A stretch of 64,000 nucleotides of DNA, taken from positions 62,001 through 126,000 of the forward strand of contig CBDFKU010000015.1 of NCBI GenBank assembly GCA_965248975.1, written 5' to 3'. The stretch comes from CBDFKU01 sp965248975. Lineage in GTDB: Bacteria > Chloroflexota > Dehalococcoidia > Lucifugimonadales > JAGWBF01. This document shows positions 27,130 to 35,393 of the stretch, piece after piece. How positions within the stretch are numbered: position 1 is the stretch's first letter; each line of letters begins with the position of its first letter. The translations under genes and the position numbers were made by a program. The notes beneath the pieces are model-generated. The model was not told the origin of the DNA. It saw nothing but the letters and a program-made list of their open reading frames with translations, and made no database searches.

Positions 27130-27155
27130 TATAGCCGCCGGCCGAGGGCTATAAT
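27130..27155 (+). promoter_or_regulatory. Dyad overlapping a -10 box upstream of the ABC exporter genes
   Basis: TATAGCC at 27130-27136 and GGCTATA at 27147-27153 form perfect 7-bp inverted arms. The second arm overlaps a TATAAT -10 box at 27150-27155, ten bases before the ATG of the exporter gene. No clear -35 is present, so activator dependence or repression at the dyad is possible. Confidence 0.4.
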
Positions 27156-27164
27156 CAGAGGGAT

Positions 27165-28974
27165 ATGAGTGTACTGCGGCGGTTAGCCGGATACACGCTC
27201 CGGCACAGGTGGCGGCTGGCCCTGGTCTACGGCTGCCTGGCTGGATCCACCGTCCTCTCCCTGGCTATCCCCCGTCTGCTGGGCGTTACCATCGACACCG
27301 CCCTGGAGGACGGAAGCACCAGCAAGCTGACGTTGCTGGCCGGGTTGGTGCTGGGGATCAGTGTGATCAGGGGCGGTCTCTCCTATGGAGAGAGCTACCT
27401 TGCCGAGTTCATATCCCAACACGTAGCCTTCGACCTGAGGCACGATTTCCTGGCTCGTCTCCGGTCTCTGAGCTTCGGTTTCCACGACCACCAGAAAACC
27501 GGGGACCTGATGTCCCGGGCCACCGCCGACGTCGAGAGCGTCCGGTTTTTCGTGAGCTTCGGGTTGATCTACTCCCTGCACATCCTGGTGTTGGTGGTCG
27601 GAGTGGCCATACTGCTGCTGACCATCGACTGGCAGCTGGCCCTGGTGGCCCTGGCAGCGGTCCCGGTGGCTACTGCTATCGCCATAAGAATGAGCAGGAA
27701 GTTCCGGCACCTTTGGCGGGACGTTCAGACCGAGACCGGGCGAATGACGACGGTCCTCCAGGAGAACCTGTCGGGAATGCGGGTGGTCAAGACCTTCGGA
27801 GCTGAGGAGCACGAGAAGGAGAAATTCAGGGAGACGGCTACCAAGGTCTCCGAGAAGACCTTTACCGTCAACCGACTCCACGCAGCCAACTCGTCCCTGC
27901 TCAACCTGGTGTTCACCCTGGTGACGGCCCTGGTGGTCTGGTACGGAGGGTGGAGGATCATAAACTCCGGCGGGCTCACCGCCGGCGACCTGACCCAGTT
28001 CGTCCTGTATCTGGGGCTGGCTGGTATTCCCCGTCCGCATGGCAGGGTGGGTGGTCAACGTCTTCTCCCGTGCCACCGCTGCCGGCGAGCGCATCTTCGA
28101 GGTGCTGGATTCCACCTCGCCGGTCGTTGAGGCAAGGGAGCCGACCACCCTAGGACGAGTCGGTGGGGCAGTCGGATTCCAGGCAGTGTCCTTCAAGTAC
28201 TGCAAGTACGCCAGCTCCGGCAACTCCGGGTCCTACGGTGACTCCGTCCAGGAGACCCTGCGCAACATAGATCTGGAGGCGCTTCCCGGACAGAAGATCG
28301 CGGTGTTGGGCGCACCGGGAAGCGGCAAAAGCACCCTGGTAAACCTGATCCCCCGGTTCTACGACGTCGGCGGAGGTCGGGTCACCATCGACGGCGTCGA
28401 CGTGCGGGAGGCGACCCTGGAGTCCCTGCGGCGCAACGTGGGGATCGTCTTCCAGGACGTGTTCCTCTTCGGGGCCACGGTGCGGGAGAACATCGCCTAC
28501 GCCGCCCCCGATGCACCCCTGGACCAGGTGGAGGCCGTGGCCCGGTCCGCCCAGATCCACGACTTCGTCACCGGGCTGCCGCAGCAGTACGACACTCTGG
28601 TGGGAGAGCGCGGCGTGACCCTGTCGGGCGGCCAACGGCAGCGGGTTGCCATCGCCCGTACCTTGCTCCAGGACCCACCCATATTGATACTGGACGACTC
28701 TACTTCCAGCGTCGACGCTGAGACCGAGTCACTTATCCAGAGGGCACTGGAAGAGGTGATCAGGGGCAGAACCACTTTCGTCATCGCCCACCGGGTAAGC
28801 AGCGTCAAGACGGCCGACCTCATCGTAGTGCTGGAGGACGGGGAGATCGTGGAACGGGGCACCCACCGTCAGCTCATTTCCAGGGACGGACCGTACCGAG
28901 AGATATACAGGCTCCAGCTCCATGCTGAGGACGATCTCTTCGCAGAGACCCGAGCCGGCGACGACGGCGGATAG
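27165..28974 (+). pseudogene. ABC exporter half-transporter A (degenerate Walker B), frameshifted
   Basis: MsbA/BmrA-type half transporter: six-helix domain, then nucleotide-binding domain. One extra G at about 28020 (CTGGGGCTGGCTGG) shifts the frame. The first frame reads to LYLGLAG, and the second resumes with the expected VFPVRMAGWVVN. The ATPase domain has Walker A APGSGKST, a canonical LSGGQRQR signature, and Walker B LILDDSTSSVD, in which the usual catalytic Glu is Asp. That is typical of the degenerate-site subunit in heterodimeric exporters. The next gene is the complementary subunit, 18 bp away. The indel may be a sequence error. Confidence 0.85.
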
Positions 28975-28992
28975 GGGTCGAAGGCAACACAC

Positions 28993-30777
28993 ATGCGCAT
29001 GGGTAGGATGGCAAGGAGCATGTCGTCCCCCGAGGACCGCCCACCCGGCGCCTCAGGGTTCAAGGTCGTCGTACGCCTCATGGTATACGTCCGACCCCAT
29101 CGGTTCCTCGCCCTGGTAAGCGTCCTGGCCATGCTGGTGCACACGGCCACCATAGTGGCCACCCCATGGATCATACACCGCATCGTGGACAGCGTGGTCA
29201 CCTCGCCCAGCTCATCCGACCTGGCCCTGTACGCGCTCCTGCTGGGAGTCAACGCCCTCGTAGGCTACGGCACGAACTATCTGCATCTCCTTACCCTGTC
29301 CAGGATCGGACAGAACCTGCTGCTGGGACTGCGCACCTCCACCTTCGACCACCTTCAGACCCTATCCCTCTCCTACTTCGACCGGACCGAGGTGGGGAGC
29401 AACATGTCCCGCGTCCAGAACGACGTCCAGCAGCTACAGGAGTTCCTGGCAATCTTCGTCCTGGCGCTGGGTGACCTCCTGGTTTTGGGTGGCACGATCG
29501 TGGCGATGCTTCTGTTGAAATGGGATCTGGCCCTGATAACCATAGCGGTAATACCGGCGTTGGTAGCGGTGTTGGTATTCTGGCAACGGTACGCCTGGCG
29601 CTCTTTCATGGGGGTGCGGAGGGCCATGGCCACGGTGAACTCAGGGCTCCAGGAGAACATATCCGGGGTGCGGGTCATCCAGGGCCTCAACCGCCAGGGC
29701 GAGAACCTTCGCACCTTCGACGACACCAGCCGGAAGTATCTGGACGCTAGCCTCCGGGCCAACCGCCTGTCCTCTGCCCTGAATCCCTCGGTTGAGATGC
29801 TCACCGCCGCCGCCACCAGCCTGGTGATCATCTTCGGTGGCATGATGGTGCTGAGGGACTCCCTGGCCGTGGGAGTACTGGTGGCCTTCGCGCTGTACGT
29901 CCAGCGGATGTTCGACCCGGTGCGCAGTCTGACCATGCACTACGGCCAGCTACAGAGGGCGATGACTTCGGGCCAGCACATCTTCGAGATCCTGGACATG
30001 GAGCCCAAGGTCAAGGACAAACCCAACGCGGCACCGATGCCCAGGGTAAGGGGAGAGATTTCCTTCCAGAAGGTCAGCTTCGCCTACAGCCCGGACACCC
30101 CCGTCCTGGCCGACGTCGACCTGCTCGTGCGCCCCGGGGAAAGGATTGCCCTGGTAGGCCCTACCGGCGCGGGAAAGACCACCCTGGCGTCCCTAGTGCC
30201 CAGGCTCTACGACGTGACGGGTGGTAGGATCATGGTGGACGGCTACGACATCCGGGACGTCACCAGGAGCTCCCTGAGCCGGCAGATCGGCGTCGTCCCC
30301 CAGGAACCCTTCCTCTTCTCGGGGACCGTCGGGGACAACATCCGGTACCGCAACATCGAGGCCACCGACCGGGAAGTCATGGAGGCCGCCAGGACCGTCG
30401 GGGCCCACGATTTCATCATGCGAACGGAGCTCGGTTACGACGCCCAGGTGGAAGAAAGGGGGCTGAACTTCAGCCCCGGACAGAGACAGCTCATATCCCT
30501 GGCCAGGGCCCTGGTCTCGGACCCCCGCATAGTCATCCTCGATGAGGCCACCGCGACGGTGGACAGCCCCACCGAGATGCTGATCCAGCGGGCGCTAAAC
30601 GAAGTGCTGCGGGGCCGGACCGCCCTGATCATCGCCCACCGGCTGTCCACCGTCCGCGACGCCGACCGCATCGTGGTGATGGACGGGGGCCGTATCGTGG
30701 AGCAAGGAACCCATCGCCAGCTCCAGGCCAGCGGCGGCCTGTACGCAAGACTGTCCTCGATCAACCGGGCGGAATGA
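28993..30777 (+). CDS. ABC exporter half-transporter B (catalytic Walker B)
   Basis: 594-residue half transporter with six membrane helices (about 35-330) and an ATPase domain. Walker A is GPTGAGKTT at about 388 and Walker B is IVILDEATATVD with the catalytic Glu. The signature is FSPGQRQL instead of LSGGQ. Paired with subunit A (canonical signature, Asp in Walker B), this gives one consensus and one degenerate ATP site, as in TM287/288- or BmrCD-like heterodimers. The N-terminal about 25 residues are polar and variable. The export substrate (drug, lipid or peptide) cannot be told. Confidence 0.9.
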   Translation: MRMGRMARSMSSPEDRPPGASGFKVVVRLMVYVRPHRFLALVSVLAMLVHTATIVATPWIIHRIVDSVVTSPSSSDLALYALLLGVNALVGYGTNYLHLLTLSRIGQNLLLGLRTSTFDHLQTLSLSYFDRTEVGSNMSRVQNDVQQLQEFLAIFVLALGDLLVLGGTIVAMLLLKWDLALITIAVIPALVAVLVFWQRYAWRSFMGVRRAMATVNSGLQENISGVRVIQGLNRQGENLRTFDDTSRKYLDASLRANRLSSALNPSVEMLTAAATSLVIIFGGMMVLRDSLAVGVLVAFALYVQRMFDPVRSLTMHYGQLQRAMTSGQHIFEILDMEPKVKDKPNAAPMPRVRGEISFQKVSFAYSPDTPVLADVDLLVRPGERIALVGPTGAGKTTLASLVPRLYDVTGGRIMVDGYDIRDVTRSSLSRQIGVVPQEPFLFSGTVGDNIRYRNIEATDREVMEAARTVGAHDFIMRTELGYDAQVEERGLNFSPGQRQLISLARALVSDPRIVILDEATATVDSPTEMLIQRALNEVLRGRTALIIAHRLSTVRDADRIVVMDGGRIVEQGTHRQLQASGGLYARLSSINRAE

Positions 30778-30811
30778 GATTTGCCAACTGCAAACGACCG
30801 GCTAAGGACGC

Positions 30812-31945
30812 CTAGTACTCAGTCAACCTGTGATTTGAAGGATATAGCCGATGGAGTTTCGCCCTAGCATCTTGGGTGTTGAAGCGCCAATGGATAGAGG
30901 CTCGGGCGGCGTTTTGCTCCCCCTCCAGGGCCTGAATTTCTCGGCGGAGGGCAGCCTCATCGGGGACACGCCTCCTCAGGCAAGATCGGGCCAGGACGCT
31001 GAACTCGATCTCCGCCATGTTGAGCCAACTGCCGTGTTTGGGGGTGTGGTGGAACTCCAGCCGCTTTACGATACGCCGGGCCTCAGGGGCAGGAAAGGCC
31101 TCGTACAGGGAAGCCGGGCGATGAGTGTTCAGGTTATCCAGAACAACTCGCACCACCGGGGCCTCCGGGTAGGCCTCATCCACCAACCAACGCATCTGAC
31201 GGGCGAAGTCCTGCTGGGTCCGCCGCTGGGTGATGGCCACGTGTCTCCAGCCCTGCAGCGGCTCGCAGGTCAGGAACAGGTTCCGGGTGCCCTCCCTTCG
31301 GTACAAAGTAGTCCTGTCGCCGCGGCTGTCCCGGCTTCGCTGGGAGGGGCGGCCGTGGCTCGCTCAACAGCTGAGTCGAGGTCTCGTCAAAGCAGACCAC
31401 CGGCCGCCGGGGGTCATAGGGCTCGGCATACAGGTCCAGCACATCCTCCATGGCTGCCACAAAGTCGGCGCTCACCTTAGGAATACACCATTCCTTCTTC
31501 TGCCACGGCTTAAGAACGTTTTTTTGAGCCGCTTGCGGATGCCTCCATGGGACATGGAGGGCACCAACCCTAGCTCTACCACTTTCCCGGCCAACAGCCG
31601 CAGGGTCCAGTGGTCGTGGCCCTCCGGCGCGGCGCTGCAGGCCAGGGCGATGAGGTGGGCCTCTCCCTTGTCGTCCAGCTTCCTCCGTGGCCTGGGCCTG
31701 GGCCTTTCCAGCAAAGCCCCCTTCATGCCCTCTTCAGCGAAACGCCGCTTGATGCGGAACACTGTGCCTACGGAGACGTCCAAGGCCTCAGACACCTTGG
31801 GAGCCTTCCAACCCTCATCGCTCTTTAGTAGAATCCTCGCCCGGGTCATCACACGAGCCCGGCTCTTCCCACTTCGAATCAATTGCTGGAGTTGTTCCCG
31901 GTCTTCCTGGTCCAAGCGCACCCTATACTTTTCCCGTCGTCCCAT
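30812..31945 (-). pseudogene. IS630-family transposase, frameshifted
   Basis: Transposase reading from ATG 31945 (MGRREKYRVRL). A helix-turn-helix region (KAPKVSEALDVSVGTVFRIK in outline) is followed by a DDE domain with CFDETS, VLDNLNTH and SWLNMAEIE carrying the catalytic acidic residues. The frame is lost at about 31517-31523, a run of seven T, and again near 31300. Three pieces are therefore needed, and the copy is probably inactive unless these are sequence errors. The stop codon TAG at 30814-30812 uses the duplicated TA and the adjoining host base. Confidence 0.85.
30815..30827 (+). repeat. IS630 terminal inverted repeat, left end
   Basis: GTACTCAGTCAAC, an exact reverse complement of the right end at 32027-32039. 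With the flanking CTA it extends to a 16-bp match because the target CTAG is itself palindromic. Confidence 0.9.
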
Positions 31946-32026
31946 CACTGCCACCCCTTGGGTAGATTCTGTCTTCCCAAAGGGTAGCAACTTTGAGTGA
32001 TTTCTTAAATAATTACCAACACCGAG

Positions 32027-32039
32027 TTGACTGAGTACT
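32027..32039 (-). repeat. IS630 terminal inverted repeat, right end
   Basis: GTTGACTGAGTAC on the plus strand, the exact reverse complement of the left terminal repeat. Confidence 0.9.
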
Positions 32040-32149
32040 AGTCTGGCCGAGTCGTCCTTCGCGGTGGACCGGATAGAGTATACTTATCTAGCCCATCCTG
32101 GTCACGTCCGGGCGCACCATGCTCACGAAAGGAGTAAGAGAGATCTGAT

Positions 32150-32572
32150 ATGTTACCCGCCGATATTCTGGAATTCGTTTCAAAGAATCATCTGTCCACA
32201 TTTTCCACTGTCCGTCGCAATGGTGCGGTCCAGCTCAGTCTCGTGCTAGCCGGTCCATATTGCGACGGGGTTGCATTTTCCACACCAGGGGATCGGGCAA
32301 AATATAAGAACCTACTCCGGGATCCGAGGTGCTCGATCTTGATCTCTACACAAGACTGGTTCAGTGGTTACGTAGTTATAGAGGGCAAGGCTCAGATAAT
32401 GGATGGGAGTAATACCGGCCGTCCTGAGCTCTTGACTGCTCTACGCGATGTCTATCGCGTCACCGCCGACGCTGAGCATCCGAACTGGGAGGACTACGAC
32501 CAAGCCATGGTGGACGAGCAACGCGCCGTCGTGATCGTCGTTCCAGATCGCATCTACGGAACGGCGCTTTGA
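32150..32572 (+). CDS. Pyridoxamine-phosphate-oxidase-fold protein (F420/FMN-type)
   Basis: 140-residue split-barrel flavin/deazaflavin-binding protein. The features are an N-terminal LSTFSTVRRNGAVQLSLV strand pair, then DRAKYKNLLRDPRCSILI and a YVVIEGKAQI strand, as in PPOX-class F420-dependent or FMN-dependent oxidoreductases of the TIGR03618 type. It starts at ATG 32150, 108 bp beyond the insertion sequence. A TATACT box at 32080-32085 may drive it. The substrate and the choice of F420 versus FMN are not decided by sequence alone. Confidence 0.8.
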   Translation: MLPADILEFVSKNHLSTFSTVRRNGAVQLSLVLAGPYCDGVAFSTPGDRAKYKNLLRDPRCSILISTQDWFSGYVVIEGKAQIMDGSNTGRPELLTALRDVYRVTADAEHPNWEDYDQAMVDEQRAVVIVVPDRIYGTAL

Positions 32573-32746
32573 GGTGCCGTCCGCCGGGAGTATCCCCCCA
32601 CGACGATGAGCTCCTCAATGAAATCAATCAGCCAAGTTCTGGCTCGATCCGGTGGCTCTGGCTCGAAATCTTGGCTTCAATCCGAGAGAGTTACGAGGAT
32701 TGAGCGAGTACTGACCGAGAACGAGCTGCATCTTCTGGAGGCTGGG

Positions 32747-33028
32747 ATGGTTTCTTCGGATCCTAAACCTGGTGAACGGGTAAAAGATGTCCTATTCAGC
32801 GAAGACACCATGGGCGTAGACCTCGTAGATGGTCGAACGATCTCCGTTCCCCTGGCCTGGTATCCACGGCTGCTGCACGCAACACCAGCCCAGCGAAAGA
32901 AGTGGCAGATATCGGGAGGGGGATATGGCATCCACTGGCCTGAAATTGACGAAGATCTAAGCACAGAAGGATTGCTCCGGGGAGCTCCCGCTCCCAGGGC
33001 ATCAGGCTCGCCCATAGCTCGAACTTAG
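32747..33028 (+). CDS. DUF2442 domain protein
   Basis: Small protein of 93 residues from ATG 32747, which has GGAG 6 bp upstream; an open frame from 32606 is longer but less convincing. It contains the DUF2442 pattern: VLFSEDTMGVDLVDGRTISVPL in outline, then WYPRLLHATPAQRKKW and YGIHWPEIDEDLS. Such genes often occur beside a DUF4160 gene in toxin-antitoxin-like pairs, but no DUF4160 partner is present here. The function is unknown. Confidence 0.75.
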   Translation: MVSSDPKPGERVKDVLFSEDTMGVDLVDGRTISVPLAWYPRLLHATPAQRKKWQISGGGYGIHWPEIDEDLSTEGLLRGAPAPRASGSPIART

Positions 33029-33064
33029 TCGAGCCCACAGAGACCTTAATTGGAGGTCCGAACC

Positions 33065-33169
33065 GTGCCGTTTCTATCGCTGTTTTTCATGTTGTTCTCC
33101 CTGGTTAAGACCATCGCGTTTTTACCGGTCAAAATCGTGCTCCGCGTGCTCAAGGTCTTCACGCCATAG
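33065..33169 (+). CDS. Possible 34-residue hydrophobic small protein
   Basis: GTG 33065 is preceded by GGAGGT with a 7-bp gap, a very good ribosome site. The frame encodes a 34-residue peptide with a hydrophobic first half (FLSLFFMLFSLV), then basic residues (KTIAF, KIVLRVLKV) and TAG at 33167. It looks like a small membrane peptide or a leader. It lies between the DUF2442 gene and the TPP-enzyme genes. No family is recognised, and the case rests on the start signal and the amphipathic composition. Confidence 0.4.
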   Translation: MPFLSLFFMLFSLVKTIAFLPVKIVLRVLKVFTP

Positions 33170-33251
33170 GCATTCCCCTTGCCATCGGAGTCGCCGCGGG
33201 CTATAGTCACCACGACAACCCAGCCAGACTTCGGCCAGGAGGGGTGCCAGC

Positions 33252-33758
33252 GTGAACTGGGACGAGACCATGGTCCACTGCCTCAAGGAGGCGGAGATCC
33301 CCTTCATCTCCTACGTGCCCGACGTCAACATCGGACAGGTCACTCGCATCATGGAGGATGACCCCTACTTCCACGTTGTGGCAGCCGCCAGGGAGGAGGA
33401 GGCCATAGCCATCGCGGTGGGGGCATACGCCGTGGGGACTAGGTCCGCGGTGTTCATGCAGTCCAGCGGTTTCGGCAACTGTATCAACTCCATCGGCAGT
33501 CTGTGTTTGCCCGCCCGGACCCCCATCCCTTTCTTCATCAACATGCGGGGAGATCTGGGGGAGTTCAACATGGCCCAGGTGGCCATGGGCCGGGCAACAG
33601 GACCGATCCTGGACCTGTTCGGCCTGCCTCGATACACCCTCACCGAGCAGAGCAACATGGAGCGCGTCGTCAAGGGGGCCATCCAGCTTTGCTACGCCAG
33701 CAGGCAGCCGGTGGCCGTCTGCCTCACCCCCCTGCTCCACGGAGGCAAAATTGCATAG
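33252..33758 (+). CDS. TPP-dependent decarboxylase, alpha subunit (ComD-like)
   Basis: 168-residue pyrimidine-binding half of a split thiamine-diphosphate decarboxylase, resembling sulfopyruvate decarboxylase alpha or phosphonopyruvate decarboxylase. The conserved AAREEEAIAIAVGAYAVG at about 47-64 contains the glutamate that activates TPP, followed by MQSSGFGNCINSI. The GTG start at 33252 is preceded by a GGAGGGG-rich region. It overlaps the beta gene by 8 bases. The true substrate is uncertain: no coenzyme M or phosphonate genes are visible, so another 2-oxoacid is plausible. Confidence 0.82.
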   Translation: MNWDETMVHCLKEAEIPFISYVPDVNIGQVTRIMEDDPYFHVVAAAREEEAIAIAVGAYAVGTRSAVFMQSSGFGNCINSIGSLCLPARTPIPFFINMRGDLGEFNMAQVAMGRATGPILDLFGLPRYTLTEQSNMERVVKGAIQLCYASRQPVAVCLTPLLHGGKIA

Positions 33759-34326
33759 ATTCGACGGCATCAAGCTGGTACTAAAGCATGCCGGCGACTC
33801 GGCGATCGTGGGCAACCTGGGCCCCACCTCCGACGAGCTGTGGCACGCCGGGCAGCGGGCCCGCAACTTCTACACCCACGGCTCCATGGGCATGTGCTCG
33901 TCCATCGCGCTGGGGATGGCCCTCTGCAGCCAGGTAAAGGTGATCTCCATGGACGGCGACGGCTCCCTGCTGATGAACCTGGGCACCGTCGCTACCATCG
34001 GCCGGGAGAAGCCGCGGAACCTGATCGTTCTCGTGTGGGACAACGAGGAGTGGGGTCAGACGGGCCACCAGCCCAGCCACACCGCGATGGGCACCGACCT
34101 GGAGCAGGTCGCCAGGGCGTGCAGTATAACCCACACGGCTACCGCGTCTACCGAAGGGGAGCTGGAACGCGCCCTGCAGGAGGCTCTCGGCACCGACGGG
34201 CCCTGGTTCATCGTCGCCAAGATCCAGGAGGCAGGATACCTCCCCGTCGCTCCCATCGAGCCGGAGATGACCCTCTACCGATTCCGCGAGACCTTTGTCG
34301 GCCCGGCCAAAGCAGCCGAGCGATAG
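33751..34326 (+). CDS. TPP-dependent decarboxylase, beta subunit (ComE-like)
   Basis: 191-residue diphosphate-binding half with the TPP motif GDGSLLMNLGTVATIG at about 69-84, continuing to VWDNEEW. The start is a TTG-type codon at 33751 that overlaps the alpha subunit. Together the subunits rebuild a sulfopyruvate/phosphonopyruvate decarboxylase-like enzyme acting on a 2-oxoacid. A RidA gene lies convergently 12 bp downstream. Confidence 0.84.
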   Translation: MHRFDGIKLVLKHAGDSAIVGNLGPTSDELWHAGQRARNFYTHGSMGMCSSIALGMALCSQVKVISMDGDGSLLMNLGTVATIGREKPRNLIVLVWDNEEWGQTGHQPSHTAMGTDLEQVARACSITHTATASTEGELERALQEALGTDGPWFIVAKIQEAGYLPVAPIEPEMTLYRFRETFVGPAKAAER

Positions 34327-34338
34327 GGGTCTCGGCCC

Positions 34339-34734
34339 TCAGCCGCCCTCGGGGATCACCGCCATTGCCTGGATCTCGACGACCAGGCCAGGCCGAAGCA
34401 GGGCGTGCACCACAACCGTCGTGCTGGCCGGCGGGTCCACAGGGAAAACCCTCTTCCTGGCGTCGTTGAAGGCCTTGTAATCGGCATCCGGGGTCAGGTA
34501 GGTGTTGGTGGAGACCACGTCGTCCATGGTAGCCCCCGCCGCCTCGACTATCGCCTTGATCCTACCCAGGGTGTACTCCGCCTGACGCCCTGTGTCACCC
34601 GGGCCCACCACCTGCCCGTCCTCATCTATGGCAGCCTGTCCCGAGACGAACAGCAGCCTGCCCGAGACGATGCCCGGCGAGAAGAAGGGGCTCACCTGGA
34701 TCCCTTGGGGCTTGATCGGTACACGAGTAGACAT
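34339..34734 (-). CDS. RidA family protein (YjgF/enamine deaminase)
   Basis: 131-residue member of the RidA family, which hydrolyses reactive 2-aminoacrylate/enamine intermediates. The start ATG 34734 has GGGAGG 7 bp upstream; the open frame to 34803 is a false extension. The family pattern is complete: FVSGQAAIDEDG, the helix with the conserved Asp/Asn residues (TNTYLT), and the catalytic-type Arg in HALLRPGLVVEI. Its position opposite the TPP enzyme may be incidental, or may relate to keto/enamine chemistry. Confidence 0.9.
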   Translation of the reverse strand: MSTRVPIKPQGIQVSPFFSPGIVSGRLLFVSGQAAIDEDGQVVGPGDTGRQAEYTLGRIKAIVEAAGATMDDVVSTNTYLTPDADYKAFNDARKRVFPVDPPASTTVVVHALLRPGLVVEIQAMAVIPEGG

Positions 34735-34960
34735 GGTCACACCTCCCAACATGTTGTCCCTGATTGGCCGACCGGCCAAAATCATAGCAACGCCCGGCAG
34801 CACCGGTCAAGAAAGCGCCGGGTTGGCCGTGAACGGTCGAATTGCTGGGTGCCGGCAAAGTAACCGTCAATCTCTCCCGACGAATTCCTGAACCTGGCTA
34901 GCTGGATGACTTTCGAACCTTGACACGGAGGAGTATAATAACCGCTGGTCTTTGACTCCC

Positions 34961-35386
34961 ATGTCGGGCGAGGGTGGTGGACCTAAACTAAGAGGTGTTA
35001 CCTTGCAAACGGTGGAAGCCCTACCTGACTACTACGCCGTCCTTGGAGTCCCCCGGCACACCAGCAGTGAAGGAATACGCCAGGCCTATCTACAAAGAGC
35101 CTGGCAGTACCACCCAGACCTTCACCCAGACGACGCTGAGACCGACGAGCAGATGTCCGCTGTAAACGTCGCCTACGCCACCCTTTCCGACCCCACGCGC
35201 CGCGCCGCCTACGACGTCGGCCGCATCCATATCCGCCTCGAACCGCCTCGGTCCTCGACTGGGACGTTCAGACCGTCGGTGACCCGATATCGGGGGCGGG
35301 TTCGCCACGAGCCGAGCGTGGTAGGCACCGCCTGGGAGATCCTGGTACGCCTGGCCCGCTGCGTTACAGCGACCCTGCCCAGTTAG
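34961..35386 (+). CDS. J-domain protein
   Basis: DnaJ-type co-chaperone of about 141 residues, with only an N-terminal J-domain and a short C-terminal region. DYYAVLGVPRHTSSEGIRQAYL begins the J-domain, and the HPD tripeptide (YHPDLHPDD) follows helix II. There is no Gly/Phe-rich or zinc region. It should stimulate a DnaK ATPase, perhaps for a special client. The start is uncertain: ATG 34961 has no clear ribosome site, while TTG 35003 has AGAGGTG 5 bp upstream and would place the J-domain at the N-terminus. A TATAAT box lies at 34934-34939. Confidence 0.82.
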   Translation: MSGEGGGPKLRGVTLQTVEALPDYYAVLGVPRHTSSEGIRQAYLQRAWQYHPDLHPDDAETDEQMSAVNVAYATLSDPTRRAAYDVGRIHIRLEPPRSSTGTFRPSVTRYRGRVRHEPSVVGTAWEILVRLARCVTATLPS

Positions 35387-35393
35387 AACCCCT

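Larger units (their letters stand above)
30815..32039. mobile_element. IS630-family insertion sequence
   Basis: A 1225-bp element bounded by perfect 13-bp terminal inverted repeats and flanked by TA direct repeats at 30813-30814 and 32040-32041. The flanks read C-TA on the left and TA-G on the right, so the pre-insertion target was CTAG, the preference known for IS630. It carries one minus-strand DDE transposase gene that is frameshifted. It sits between the exporter operon and a flavin/F420-type gene without interrupting either. Confidence 0.88.

Noticed and set aside
34920..34939. TTGACA next to TATAAT upstream of the J-domain gene
   Set aside because: The two boxes are only 8 bp apart, so they cannot form one sigma70 promoter; only the TATAAT box might be used.
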